DNA from: Glycomyces buryatensis
GTDB lineage: Bacteria; Actinomycetota; Actinomycetes; Mycobacteriales; Micromonosporaceae
Assembly (NCBI RefSeq): GCF_004912275.1
Contig: NZ_STGY01000007.1
Span: 62,001-126,000, forward strand
DNA: 64,000 bases
Direction: 5' to 3'
The notes beneath the pieces are model-generated. The model did no database searches and was not told where the DNA came from. It was given only the letters and a program-made list of their open reading frames with translations. Shown piece by piece: positions 26,316 to 36,370 of this stretch; position 1 is the stretch's first letter; every line of letters starts with the position of its first letter. Position numbers and translations under genes: made by a program.

Positions 26316-26531
26316 TCATGGGCGATAGTTCCGTTTGTCCATGAGGAACTCGGTGTCGACCGCGCCATCGGCAACCCGTTCGCGAAGTCTGATGAGGGCC
26401 ATCGCACGACGGCGGGTCTCCATGACCTCCCGCATGGCCGCGTTGACAGTCTCCTTCTTGGTCGAGGTGCCGAGGACCTTGCTCACTTCCGCGAGCAGCT
26501 CGTCGTCCAAATCGATCGTGGTACGGCTCAT
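26316..26531 (-). CDS. Orphan VapB-type antitoxin
   Basis: The 71-residue protein begins SRTTIDLDDELLAEV, the ribbon-helix-helix start of VapB antitoxins, followed by TSTKKETVNAAMREVMETRR and a C-terminal toxin-wrapping segment ending MDKRNYRP. VapB represses its own operon and blocks a VapC PIN RNase. No VapC follows: the 84 bp up to trmB is too short and open frames are absent. It is either a relic or acts on a toxin elsewhere. Confidence 0.8.
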   Translation of the reverse strand: MSRTTIDLDDELLAEVSKVLGTSTKKETVNAAMREVMETRRRAMALIRLRERVADGAVDTEFLMDKRNYRP

Positions 26532-26622
26532 CGCTGCACCTCATCGCTCGTGCCACCAAGCGTGTCTGCTGGAATGCCGAGCATCGGGCCGGACACTCGG
26601 GTCCGAACAATTTTTCTCGCGG

Positions 26623-27873
26623 TCAGGTACCGACGAGTTCGCGGTGCCAGGCGAGTGCCGAGGCGTCCGTCAGCGATGCCACCTGGTCGATGACGACCCG
26701 GAGGCGGGCGGCGTCGTCTCCCGCCTCGTTCCAGGTCGCCGCGAACATCGGTTCCAGCGGCTCCGGGGCCCGTATCACCAGGGTGTGCACCAGGTCCTTG
26801 AGGATCTCGCGCTGGCGGGCGTAGGCGGGGTTCTCGGTCCTGGGCGCCATGACGAAGTGCCAGGCGATGCCCTTGAGCAGGGCGCACTGGACCCGCTCGC
26901 GGTAGGGGACGATGAGGTTCGCGCCGTAGCGGGACAGCGGACGGCTGCCGTAGCGGCGCTGCGTCGCATCGACCGAGGCGTTCACGAAGCGGCCCACCAT
27001 GGTCGAGGTGAAGGCCTTGAGCGCGACCTGCGACCGGAGCGAGCCGTCGTAGTCGTGCAGGCCCCGCATCACCGGGTCGTGCAGGAGGTCCTTGAGGGCC
27101 TCTTGGAGGGCGGCGGCGGACTCCTCGGAGTAGCGGCCGGCGACGTCGGCGCAGACGCCTTCCTGCTCCTCGGTGTCGTCCATGAGGCGCGCCAGGTCGA
27201 TGTAGCCGCCGTGCAGGCCGTCCTCGACGTCGTGGACCGAGTAGGCCACATCGTCCGACCAGTCCATGACCTGGGCTTCGAGGCACTGCACGCCCTCGGG
27301 GGCGTCGCCGCGGACCCAGTCGAAGATCGGGCGGTCGTCCTCGTAGACACCGAACTTGCGCCTGCCCGGCTCCAGGCCCCACGGGTACTTGCACATCGCG
27401 TCCAGGGAGGCGCGGGTGAGATTCAAACCCACCGATTCGCCTTGGCCGTCAAGGATCTTCGCCTCCAAGCGACTGACGACCCGCAGGGTCTGGGCATTGC
27501 CCTCGAAGCCGCCGCACGGACCCGCCACGGCGTGCAGCGCGTCCTCGCCGTTGTGCCCGAACGGCGGGTGGCCGAGGTCGTGGGCCAGCCCGGCGACGTC
27601 CACCACGTCGGGTTCGCACCCGAGCTTGTCGCCGGTCTCGCGGGCGATCTGGGCGACCTCGAGGGAGTGGGTGAGGCGGGTGCGCAGGAAGTCGTCGGTC
27701 CCGGCCGTGTGGACCTGGGTCTTGGCCGCGAGACGCCGGAAACCGGCGGAGTGCAACACGCGGGCCCGGTCGCGCCCGAACGGTGAACGCGGGGAGCCGT
27801 TCTCGGCCACGCGCCGCTCGTCGGCCGGCCGGCGCGCTTCGGACGGGCCGGGACGCAGTTCGGGATCGGTCAC
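26623..27873 (-). CDS. dgt: Deoxyguanosinetriphosphate triphosphohydrolase-like protein
   Basis: A 416-residue HD-domain dNTPase. The metal-binding residues lie in RTRLTHSLEVAQIAR (His), GLAHDLGHPPFGHNGED (His-Asp) and the Asp in DWSDDVAYSVHDVEDGL. It has the family's HTAGTDDFLRTR and CKYPW segments. It hydrolyses dNTPs to nucleosides plus triphosphate. A TAGGCT box lies 7 nt before the GTG, so a leaderless start is likely. In many actinobacteria dgt precedes dnaG; here it is followed by an orphan antitoxin instead. Confidence 0.93.
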   Translation of the reverse strand: MTDPELRPGPSEARRPADERRVAENGSPRSPFGRDRARVLHSAGFRRLAAKTQVHTAGTDDFLRTRLTHSLEVAQIARETGDKLGCEPDVVDVAGLAHDLGHPPFGHNGEDALHAVAGPCGGFEGNAQTLRVVSRLEAKILDGQGESVGLNLTRASLDAMCKYPWGLEPGRRKFGVYEDDRPIFDWVRGDAPEGVQCLEAQVMDWSDDVAYSVHDVEDGLHGGYIDLARLMDDTEEQEGVCADVAGRYSEESAAALQEALKDLLHDPVMRGLHDYDGSLRSQVALKAFTSTMVGRFVNASVDATQRRYGSRPLSRYGANLIVPYRERVQCALLKGIAWHFVMAPRTENPAYARQREILKDLVHTLVIRAPEPLEPMFAATWNEAGDDAARLRVVIDQVASLTDASALAWHRELVGT

Positions 27874-27929
27874 GTTGTCGAGCCTACGTGACCGATCCCG
27901 GTACTAGAAAAACTTGCAGGTCTGGCTGC

Positions 27930-29723
27930 TTACTCCAGGTAGAGGCGGAGCAGGCCGGCACCGTCGCCGTCAACGCTGCCGTGGGCCCAGGCGAAGGCCG
28001 ACAGCGGCAGGTCGCCCTCGAAATCATCCGGGTCGGATTCGATGAGCGCCTGCATGTCGACCCACACCGCCACCGCGGACGATTCCGGTGCGTCGGCGGC
28101 GAAGTCGGAGAAGCGGGCGTCGTCCGAGAGCGTGCCGTCGGCGACGTCTTGGCCGGTGAAGCTGAGCTCGGAGCCGTCGGCCTCGATGCCCTCGGGCGTC
28201 TGCCCGCTGGCGTACTCCTCGAGGAGGTCGTTCAGCTCCGCGGCGCGGTCGTCGGCCAGGACGGCCTGGAGGAAGATCGATTCCTCGTCGATGTCGTCAT
28301 CGGGGAGCAGGTCGGCGGCGAAGCTCAGCTGGGAACCGGCGAGCAGGTCGGTGAACTCGGAGACCGATTCGGTGACCTCGTCCCAGTCGGGGCCGTAGGA
28401 GTAGTCGTCGTAGCCGTAGTCGACCGGCTCGTCCTCGGTGCCGTACATGCTGAAGCGTTCGTACAGCTCCCAGTACCGCTCCTCATCCTCGCTCGACATC
28501 GACTCGTAGTCGCTCATCCACATGTCGTCGAGTTCGAGGTACTCCTCGTACTCGGCGTCGGTCAGCGGTTCGCCGTCCGAAGGCTCGACGGCCTCGGCCT
28601 CTGCTTCCCCGCCCCCGTACAACTCCTCGAACTGGGTGAGCCAGTCGTCGGTCTGCGCGGCGATGTCCTCGGGGACGTCGGCGGTGACGGCGAGGTGGGA
28701 GGCGGGAAGGTCGCCCATGTTCGACAGCAGGTCACCCGAGCCGGTCCAGGGGTCGTCCTCGCCGCCGAGCATGCGGTAGGTCAGCTCGAAGCCGTCGTCG
28801 AAGGCGGAGACGCCGGCGATGAGCTGGCCCGAGTACAGCCCGTTGAACGCGGTCATTCCCATCATCCCGGCGCCGAACTCCTCGGTCTGCTCGGAGAGCG
28901 CGTCCATGTCGACCCAGTAGACCATCAGCTGGTCGCCTTCGAGCCAGTTGCGGGCCTCTTCGTAGGCGGCCGAGTCGGACAGCGGGGAGGTGCCGGCCTC
29001 GCTCTCGGCGGCGGCCAGGGCGTCCGCGGCCCCCTCCTCGCCGAGGACGATGAGCACGGACTCGTCGTTCACCGTGTAGGCGAACTCCTCGTCGGAGACC
29101 TCGGCGGCGTCGCGGAGCTTGGCCATGCCGTCCTCGGCCGCGCCGGCGTCGGTGCTGGCGAGGTTGACGACGCCGTACGGCATGCCGTCGTGCTCCCACA
29201 TGGCGATGCCGTGGCGGCGGCCCAGCCACGACGACAGGTCCTCGGCCTCGACTCCCTCGGCGCCGGCCTCGTCCAGGAGGTCGGCGAGGATGTCGTCGGT
29301 GTCCTCGTAGTCCACGTCCTCGAACTTGTTGAGGTGTTCGAGGAGCTTGGGCGTCTGGGAGAACGAGGGGTCGAAGTTGACCTCCACGTACATGCTGGCC
29401 GAGGCCGGGAAGCTCGCCGCCGGGTCGGGCCCGGTATTGAGGACGAACTTGAACAGCACGACCGCGCCGACGCCCAGGAGCAGGGCGACGGAGAGAATCG
29501 AGGCGATGGCGATCTTGGCGCCGCGACCGCCACGCGGTTGCTGCGGCGGCCCGGCGGGCATGTAGGCGCCCGGCGGCTGGTAAGGAGGCTGGCCGCCGCC
29601 CGCTGCGGGGTAGGGCGCCGTCTGCTCGACGTACGGCTGGACCTCGCCGGGCGGCGGGCCGAACTGCGGCTGGCCCTGCCCCGGCGGCACGTTGGAGTGC
29701 TCGGGATTCGAATAGCTCGACAT
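27930..29723 (-). CDS. DUF3352 domain protein with Pro-rich N-terminus
   Basis: The 597-residue protein has a cytoplasmic Pro/Gln/Gly/Tyr-rich head (about residues 1-62), one transmembrane helix (about 65-90; IAIASILSVALLLGVGAVVLF) and a large acidic extracytoplasmic DUF3352-type region (STDAGAAEDGMAKL, FAYTVNDESVLIVLG, GLYSGQLIAGVSAFDDGF). Function is unknown. The Asp/Glu content is very high between residues 355 and 450. It could bind cell-wall cations or partner proteins (inference). AAGG and a TAGCGT box both lie directly before the ATG. Confidence 0.8.
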   Translation of the reverse strand: MSSYSNPEHSNVPPGQGQPQFGPPPGEVQPYVEQTAPYPAAGGGQPPYQPPGAYMPAGPPQQPRGGRGAKIAIASILSVALLLGVGAVVLFKFVLNTGPDPAASFPASASMYVEVNFDPSFSQTPKLLEHLNKFEDVDYEDTDDILADLLDEAGAEGVEAEDLSSWLGRRHGIAMWEHDGMPYGVVNLASTDAGAAEDGMAKLRDAAEVSDEEFAYTVNDESVLIVLGEEGAADALAAAESEAGTSPLSDSAAYEEARNWLEGDQLMVYWVDMDALSEQTEEFGAGMMGMTAFNGLYSGQLIAGVSAFDDGFELTYRMLGGEDDPWTGSGDLLSNMGDLPASHLAVTADVPEDIAAQTDDWLTQFEELYGGGEAEAEAVEPSDGEPLTDAEYEEYLELDDMWMSDYESMSSEDEERYWELYERFSMYGTEDEPVDYGYDDYSYGPDWDEVTESVSEFTDLLAGSQLSFAADLLPDDDIDEESIFLQAVLADDRAAELNDLLEEYASGQTPEGIEADGSELSFTGQDVADGTLSDDARFSDFAADAPESSAVAVWVDMQALIESDPDDFEGDLPLSAFAWAHGSVDGDGAGLLRLYLE

Positions 29724-29782
29724 CCTTCGACGCTAGGGCGCCCTTGCCACCCTTTACATCCCGAGAATGTGCCAGTTCGGTA

Positions 29783-30541
29783 TCAGAACTCGTATACCTG
29801 TCCGGGTCGCACCACTTCGACCGGTCCGGTGTAGGCGCCGCGGGCCTCGGCCAGGGTCGCCTCGCGCGAGCCCCACGGCTCGACCAGGTGGGTCAGCAGC
29901 AGCCGCGCGGCCCCCGCCTTGGTGGCGTAGTCGCCGGCTTCCTTGCCCGTGAGGTGCACGTCCTTCGGATTGTCGTTGCCCTCCAGGTAGGAGGCCTCGG
30001 CGAGAAGGACGTCGCAATGAGCGGCGAGGGACTCCAGCGCCTGGCACGGGCCGGAGTCGGAGGTGTAGGCCAGGGACGATCCGGCGTGCTCGACGCGGAC
30101 CCCGTAGGTCTCGACGGGGTGCGCGACCCGGTCGACGGTGATCGACAGCGGCCCCAGGTCGAAGGCCCCGGGACGCAGTTCGCGGAAGTCGTAGACGTCG
30201 CGCAGCGACGGGTGGCACAGCTCGCCCTGGCCGCCGTATGCGGCGACGATGCGCGGGCCGACCCCGGCCGGGCCGTACATCGGCAGCGGCGTCTCGGGGC
30301 GCTGCGGCGAGTAGCGGCGCATGACGGCGTACCCGCAGGCGTCCAGGAAGTGATCGGCGTGCAGGTGGGTAACGATGACCGCGTCGATCAGGTGCGGGTC
30401 GACGTGTTTCTGGAGTTCACCGAGCGAACCGGTGCCGAAGTCGATCAGCAGCCGGTAGCCGCCCGCCTCGACCAGGTAGGCCGAGCAGGGCGTGTCGGGG
30501 GCCGGAAACGAGCCGGCGCAGCCGATGACCGTGAGTTTCAT
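29783..30541 (-). CDS. MBL-fold metallo-hydrolase (Rv1339-like, possible cAMP phosphodiesterase)
   Basis: The 252-residue protein begins MKLTVIGCAGSFPAPDTPCSA and carries the metal site VTHLHADHFLDACGY, the Asp in AYTSDSGPC and the His in LTHLVEPWG. It follows murI by 6 bp. The murI-MBL pair matches Mycobacterium tuberculosis Rv1338-Rv1339, and Rv1339 has been reported as an atypical cAMP phosphodiesterase. It could also be an RNase Z-type nuclease; a distinctive RNase Z exosite arm is not seen. Confidence 0.82.
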   Translation of the reverse strand: MKLTVIGCAGSFPAPDTPCSAYLVEAGGYRLLIDFGTGSLGELQKHVDPHLIDAVIVTHLHADHFLDACGYAVMRRYSPQRPETPLPMYGPAGVGPRIVAAYGGQGELCHPSLRDVYDFRELRPGAFDLGPLSITVDRVAHPVETYGVRVEHAGSSLAYTSDSGPCQALESLAAHCDVLLAEASYLEGNDNPKDVHLTGKEAGDYATKAGAARLLLTHLVEPWGSREATLAEARGAYTGPVEVVRPGQVYEF

Positions 30542-30547
30542 GGCAGA

Positions 30548-31351
30548 TCACACCTTGTCCAATGCGGCCGCCGTAGCGTTCGGGAACAGGTTGCCGAGGA
30601 ATCGGCGGGCGGTCCTGGTGAAGGCCTCCGGGTCGCCGGTGGCCAGGAACCGGTGCTCGACCGCGACTCCGGCGTCGGCGAGCAGCTCTTGCTCGGTGAG
30701 CACCCGATAGAGTTCGCGGGCGCACTCGCTCGCGGAAGACACCAGCGACACGTCCTCTCCCATCACCAGTCCTATGAGTCCCGATAGCAGCGGATAGTGG
30801 GTGCAGCCCAACACGACCGTGTCGACGTCGGACTGCTGTAGCGGCTCAAGGTACCCCTGGGCGAGGCCTAGGAGCTGTCGGCCGGTTGTCACTCCGCGTT
30901 CCACGAAATCGACGAACGCCGGACAGGCGACGGCGGTCACCTTGACGTCCGGAACCACGTCGAACGTGTCGACGTAGGCACCCGACGAGATCGTCGCGGC
31001 CGTCCCGATCACCCCGACCCGACCCGTCCTCGTGGTCGACACGGCTCGCCTCACGGCGGGCCGGATGACCTCGATCACCGGGATGTCGTAGCGGTCGCGA
31101 ATATCGGCCAGGCTGGCGGACGAGGCCGTGTTGCAGGCGATCACCAAGGCCTTGACCTGCCGGTCGACCAGGTAGTCGCACCGCTCCAAGGTCAGCTTGC
31201 GAACCTCGGCGATGGGCCTGGGGCCGTACGGAACATGCGCGGTGTCGCCAACGTAGAGCAGGCGTTCGGCCGGCAGCATTTCGGCGACCGCTCGGGCGAC
31301 GGTCAGGCCCCCGACCCCGGAGTCGAAGATCCCGATGGGCGCGTCGTTCAT
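30548..31351 (-). CDS. murI: Glutamate racemase
   Basis: The 267-residue enzyme supplies D-glutamate for peptidoglycan. The catalytic cysteines are Cys73 (ACNTASS) and Cys183 (LGCTHYPLL), and the N-terminal [15 protein letters not shown] and YGPRP motifs are present. A TACGCT box lies 8 nt before the ATG. It is co-directional with, and 6 bp from, the MBL-fold gene. The cysM/cysO/mec and pncB genes nearby give the same neighbourhood as in mycobacteria (Rv1330c-Rv1339). Confidence 0.95.
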   Translation of the reverse strand: MNDAPIGIFDSGVGGLTVARAVAEMLPAERLLYVGDTAHVPYGPRPIAEVRKLTLERCDYLVDRQVKALVIACNTASSASLADIRDRYDIPVIEVIRPAVRRAVSTTRTGRVGVIGTAATISSGAYVDTFDVVPDVKVTAVACPAFVDFVERGVTTGRQLLGLAQGYLEPLQQSDVDTVVLGCTHYPLLSGLIGLVMGEDVSLVSSASECARELYRVLTEQELLADAGVAVEHRFLATGDPEAFTRTARRFLGNLFPNATAAALDKV

Positions 31352-31461
31352 GGGCTCCGAGCGTACGTCCAGCGGCGCCCGGCGCGCCCCTTCCAGCCAC
31401 GGGAATGTCGTCAAAATGACAGAGTGGTGAGCGCCACACAAAAAGCAGGCGGCGGGATGAT

Positions 31462-31481
31462 AACGGTGCGGACGCACCGTT
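31462..31481 (-). terminator. Hairpin downstream of the small membrane protein gene
   Basis: AACGGTGCG (31462-31470) pairs with CGCACCGTT (31473-31481), with only GA at the tip. It lies about 60 bp after the stop at 31543 on the minus strand and ahead of murI. There is no U-tract. Confidence 0.35.
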
Positions 31482-31542
31482 CGCACCGGTCCGTCCCGGA
31501 ATCGGGGCGGATTCGTTCAGGCGTCTCGGTGCGAAGCGTCGC

Positions 31543-31956
31543 TCAGGCGAGGCGCAGCAGCGCGAACGCGGCCAGCAGCGTCGCCGACGCGGCGGCCATG
31601 AACATCCAAGGGACGCCGCGGAACCGGAGCGTCGCGAACGCCATCATGGTGAGCAGCATGCCGATCACGCCGACGGTGATGAACGCCGGGGTGAACCACG
31701 AGGGCGCGTCGCCGAAGATCTGGAACAGGCTCACGATCGCCGAGGCGACCCCGGCCAGCACCAGGAGCAGTGCCCACGATGCCACGCCCGCCAGGCGCCG
31801 CAGGCGAACCGCCGGCGGCTCCGGAACCGCCGGATCGGCCACGGCGGCGCCGAGTGGCTCCGCACCGGTGGACTCCGAGACGGGGGCGACGCCCTGCTGC
31901 GGCAGGCCGGAGGCTTGGCCGACGATGAAGGGACTCTGCCGCTTGGTGGTGTTCAT
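31543..31956 (-). CDS. Membrane protein of unknown function, three TM helices
   Basis: The 137-residue protein has a Pro/Ala-rich N-terminal tail of about 50 residues and three hydrophobic helices (about 56-77, 86-108 and 114-135). A TAGGTT box lies 6 nt before the ATG (31963-31968), which supports a leaderless start. In mycobacteria a rhomboid-like gene takes this place between cysM and murI, but this protein is too short for a rhomboid and lacks GxSG. The family is not recognised. Confidence 0.65.
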   Translation of the reverse strand: MNTTKRQSPFIVGQASGLPQQGVAPVSESTGAEPLGAAVADPAVPEPPAVRLRRLAGVASWALLLVLAGVASAIVSLFQIFGDAPSWFTPAFITVGVIGMLLTMMAFATLRFRGVPWMFMAAASATLLAAFALLRLA

Positions 31957-32056
31957 GGGGCAAACCTAGCAAGTCGCCCTCCTAAGGGGAAAGCTCGGCC
32001 GGTGCGGGTATGACCTGGCGCCGCGGCGCACGAGTCTCGCGGCCCGGAAACGCACG

Positions 32057-32092
32057 GCGCCCCGGCGCGCCGAATTCGGCGCGCCGGGGCGC
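32057..32092. terminator. 36-bp perfect palindrome after cysM
   Basis: Two 18-bp arms (left arm GCGCCCCGGCGCGCCGAA) meet at 32074/32075 in GAATTC with no loop. It starts 16 bp beyond the cysM stop on the minus strand and should end the mec-cysO-cysM transcript. Confidence 0.65.
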
Positions 32093-32108
32093 AGAGTCTT
32101 ACGGGCAG

Positions 32109-33358
<1,250 letters not shown>

Positions 33359-33426
33359 AGTGGATTCCTTCGAACATGGGAAAACGGCAGACTCGTCGTA
33401 CCGCCGGGGACTGGGCGGGGTGGAGC

Positions 33427-33921
33427 TCAGGGACAGTCGTAGACCGTCGAGTCGGGGGTGTGAGCGAACTTGTAGCTCTGGACGACCTCCGGGGCGCCGA
33501 GCACCTCGATGGGCTCCTCGGTGACCTCGCCGTCGGCGATGCGGAACGACCTGACCTCGGCCACCTCGGGGTCGCGGGTGGCGATCAGCACGTAGTGCGC
33601 CTGCGGCTCCCCCAGCTGCGAGGCGATCCCCGAGTCGGAGCGCGACGGATAGGCCTCGGTGGCGGTGTGCGAGTGGTAGGCCACGACGACTTCCTCGTCG
33701 GCCTCCCACATCTGGTCGTAGACCTGCTTCCACTCTTCGGAGTCGAACTCGTAGAAGGTGGTGGAGCGGGCAGCGTTGATCATCGGGATGTGCCTCTTCG
33801 GCGCTCCCGTGCCCTCGGGGCCGGCGATGATGCCGCACGCCTCGTCCGGGTGGTCCACCCGGGCATGCGCGACCATCGCCTCGACCAGTTCATGCGCGAT
33901 CCGCAACACGCCAACAAACAT
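33427..33921 (-). CDS. mec: [CysO sulfur-carrier protein]-S-L-cysteine hydrolase (JAMM protease)
   Basis: The 164-residue Mpr1/Pad1-N-terminal (JAMM) metalloprotease releases cysteine from the CysO adduct. The zinc site is complete: Glu27 (HPDEACG), His83 and His85 (YHSHT), Ser93 and Asp96 (PSRSD). It heads the operon with cysO 69 bp downstream. The ATG at 33921 is the most likely start, although GGAG is 10 nt away. It is divergent from pncB. Confidence 0.92.
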   Translation of the reverse strand: MFVGVLRIAHELVEAMVAHARVDHPDEACGIIAGPEGTGAPKRHIPMINAARSTTFYEFDSEEWKQVYDQMWEADEEVVVAYHSHTATEAYPSRSDSGIASQLGEPQAHYVLIATRDPEVAEVRSFRIADGEVTEEPIEVLGAPEVVQSYKFAHTPDSTVYDCP

Positions 33922-34061
33922 ACACGCGGGCTCCGCGCGGCCAAAGCCCTCGCTCAGCCCGTGAGACACGCCTCCACCGCCCCGAGCGCGGCGCCGACGG
34001 CCGCTGCCGAAGCGCCCTCGACCAGGTGGGACGCCGTGGGACAAGCAGATAAGCTCGCACC

Positions 34062-35357
34062 ATGTCCGTCACGCTCCCCCGCACGCCCCTGTACACCGAC
34101 CACTACGAGTACACAATGCTCGAAGCCGCCCTGCGCGACGGATCCGCCGAGCGGCCGTGCGTGTTCGAGGTGTTCGGGCGCCGCCTGCCCACCGGGCGCC
34201 GCTACGGCGTGGTCGCCGGGATCGGCCGCCTCGCCGAGGCCATCGAACGGTTCCGCTTCGCCGAAGAGGACCTCCAGGACCTGATCTCGCGCGGCGTCGT
34301 CGCCGAGTCGACCGCCGACTGGCTGCGCGACTACCGCTTCGCCGGCGACATCGACGTCTACTCCGAGGGCGAGCTGTACTTCCCCGGCTCCCCCATCGTC
34401 ACCATCTCGGGCACCTTCGCCGAATGCGTGCTGCTGGAGACGCTGACCCTCTCGATCCTCAACCACGACAGCGCGATCGCCTCCGCCGCGGCCCGCATGG
34501 TCACCGCCGCCCGCGGCCGCCCGATCCTGGAGATGGGATCGCGGCGCACCCACGAGTCGGCCGCGATCGCCGCCTCCCGCGCCGCCTACCTGGCCGGCTT
34601 CGCCGCCACCTCCAACCTGGAGGCCGGCCGCCGCTACGACGTGCCCACCGCCGGGACCAGCGCCCACGCCTTCACGCTGCTGCACGAGTCCGAGACGGCC
34701 GCGTTCGCCGCGCAGATCGCCAGCTTCGGGACCGAGACGACGCTCCTGGTCGACACCTACGACATCACCCAGGGCATCCGCAACGCCATCGATGTGGCCG
34801 GGCCCCGGCTGCGGTCCATCCGCATCGACTCCGGCGACCTCGACGTCATGGCGACCGGGGCGCGGGAACTGCTCGATGAGCTGGGCGCCAAGGACACCCA
34901 GATCGTCGTCTCCGGCGACCTGGACGAGTACTCCATCGCGGCGCTGGCCGCCGCGCCGGTCGACATGTACGGGGCGGGCACCGCGGTCGTGGTCGGCTCG
35001 GGCGCGCCCACCGCGCAGCTGGTGTACAAACTGGTCGAAGTGGAGGGCCGCCCGGTCGCCAAGCGCTCGGAGCACAAGGGCACCACCGGAGGCCGCAAGA
35101 CGGCGGTGCGCCGCCACAAGCCGACCGGCACCGCCACCGAGGAGGTCGTGGTCTCCCAAGGGGAACCGGAGCACCAGACCGGCGACAAGCCGCTCCAGGT
35201 GCCGCTGTTCCGCGGCGGCGAGCTCACTCCCCAACCGACGCTGGACGAATCGCGCGAGCTGCTGCGCCAGCGCCTCATCTCGATCCCTTGGGAGGGGCTG
35301 AAACTCTCCCCCGGCGACCCGGCGATTCCGGTCATCATGCGTCACGCAGGGGAGTGA
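34062..35357 (+). CDS. pncB: Nicotinate phosphoribosyltransferase
   Basis: The 431-residue enzyme converts nicotinate and PRPP to nicotinate mononucleotide in NAD salvage. It starts LYTDHYEYTMLEAAL and has the NAPRTase hallmarks GSRRTHE, PTAGTSAHAF, LVDTYD and RIDSGDLD. A TAAGCT box (34050-34055) lies 6 nt before the ATG, so a leaderless mRNA is expected. Its position next to mec matches the order in mycobacteria. Confidence 0.95.
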   Translation: MSVTLPRTPLYTDHYEYTMLEAALRDGSAERPCVFEVFGRRLPTGRRYGVVAGIGRLAEAIERFRFAEEDLQDLISRGVVAESTADWLRDYRFAGDIDVYSEGELYFPGSPIVTISGTFAECVLLETLTLSILNHDSAIASAAARMVTAARGRPILEMGSRRTHESAAIAASRAAYLAGFAATSNLEAGRRYDVPTAGTSAHAFTLLHESETAAFAAQIASFGTETTLLVDTYDITQGIRNAIDVAGPRLRSIRIDSGDLDVMATGARELLDELGAKDTQIVVSGDLDEYSIAALAAAPVDMYGAGTAVVVGSGAPTAQLVYKLVEVEGRPVAKRSEHKGTTGGRKTAVRRHKPTGTATEEVVVSQGEPEHQTGDKPLQVPLFRGGELTPQPTLDESRELLRQRLISIPWEGLKLSPGDPAIPVIMRHAGE

Positions 35358-35427
35358 CCGCTCGGGATACGATTCGGGGGCCTTTAAAAGCCTTCCCCGT
35401 GATCGTCCCCGAAAGGACTCCGCCCCA

Positions 35428-36201
35428 ATGGTGTTCAGCAAGCTCAAGGCCCTCCTCGGCGCCGGCCTCACCGTCGACACCCTCCTGCACGAAACCTCTG
35501 TCACTCCAGGAGGGACGCTCAAGGGCGAGGTGCGCATTTCCGGCGGCGAGGCGGACGCCGCCGTCGAGCGCATCGCCGTCGCCTTCACCGCCCTGATCGA
35601 GGACGACGCGAAGAGCGAGGACGCCACGCGCGTGGACGACTACTTCACCGCGGAGGTCTCGGGCAAGTTCGACCTGGCCAAGGGCGCCGCCCACTCCGCG
35701 CCGTTCGAGATCCAGGTGCCGTGGGAGACCCCGTTCAACGCCGTCGAGGGGCGGCCCCTGGTCGGCGGCATGAAGCTCGGTGTCTCCACCGATCTGGCCC
35801 TGGACCAGGCGATGGACAAGGGCGACCTGGACTGGCTGACCGTCGAGGCGCTGCCGGTGCACAAGGCCGTGTGGTCGGCGCTGGAGAACCTGGGCTTCGC
35901 GTTCCAGGAGACCGACCTGGAGGCCGGGACCATCCAGGGCGCGACGGTGCCGTTCTACCAGGAGGCGGAGTTCTGGGCCACCGGCGGCGACTACGCCGGG
36001 CGCGTCAAGGAGCTCGAGGTGACCTTCGTGACCGGCGAGGCCTCCACGGACGTGGTCTTCCAGGCGGACAACGCCTCGGAGCTGCTCGCGCCGGATCTGA
36101 ACACGACGATCCGGTTCAGCCTGCCGACCGCCGACGCGGCCGACGCGACCGAGGCCGTGCGCGAGCAGCTCGACCGGCTGCTGACCCAGAAGGGCGCGTA
36201 A
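35428..36201 (+). CDS. spo0M: Spo0M-family sporulation/stress protein
   Basis: The 257-residue protein has an arrestin-like beta fold: N-terminal MVFSKLKALLGAGLTVDTLL, VTPGGTLKGEVRISGG, FEIQVPWETPFN and the C-terminal helical tail TEAVREQLDRLL. Spo0M affects sporulation entry and cytoskeletal dynamics in Bacillus; in actinobacteria its role is unclear. GAAAGGA lies about 12 nt before the ATG. A terminator follows at 36220. Confidence 0.9.
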   Translation: MVFSKLKALLGAGLTVDTLLHETSVTPGGTLKGEVRISGGEADAAVERIAVAFTALIEDDAKSEDATRVDDYFTAEVSGKFDLAKGAAHSAPFEIQVPWETPFNAVEGRPLVGGMKLGVSTDLALDQAMDKGDLDWLTVEALPVHKAVWSALENLGFAFQETDLEAGTIQGATVPFYQEAEFWATGGDYAGRVKELEVTFVTGEASTDVVFQADNASELLAPDLNTTIRFSLPTADAADATEAVREQLDRLLTQKGA

Positions 36202-36219
36202 CCGCAGCTCAATACGCCG

Positions 36220-36257
36220 AACGGGCGGCTCCGCGAGTGATCGCGGGGCCGCCCGTT
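36220..36257 (+). terminator. Intrinsic terminator after spo0M
   Basis: AACGGGCGGC (36220-36229) pairs with GCCGCCCGTT (36248-36257), with an inner CGCG/CGCG stem, and is followed by T and CG. It lies 19 bp after the spo0M stop. Confidence 0.7.
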
Positions 36258-36306
36258 TCGCGTGTCCGGAAGATTTTCCGGGCCGGCGCTTGCACTCCTC
36301 ATGATC

Positions 36307-36325
36307 TACGTATATGTTATACGTA
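36307..36325 (+). promoter_or_regulatory. AT-rich palindromic operator before the EXLDI gene
   Basis: TACGTATA (36307-36314) and TATACGTA (36318-36325) form an 8-bp inverted repeat around TGT, in an AT-rich island inside GC-rich DNA, 46 bp before the EXLDI start. It probably overlaps the promoter. A dimeric repressor, most simply the EXLDI protein itself with its ribbon-helix-helix-like N-terminus, is the expected binder (inference). Confidence 0.6.
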
Positions 36326-36370
36326 TACATAGAAACGAACGAGTACCGGAGAGGAGGTTAAGATGCCGTC

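Noticed and set aside
31543-31956. Rhomboid protease (as in the mycobacterial order)
   Set aside because: It has only three helices and no GxSG or His motif.
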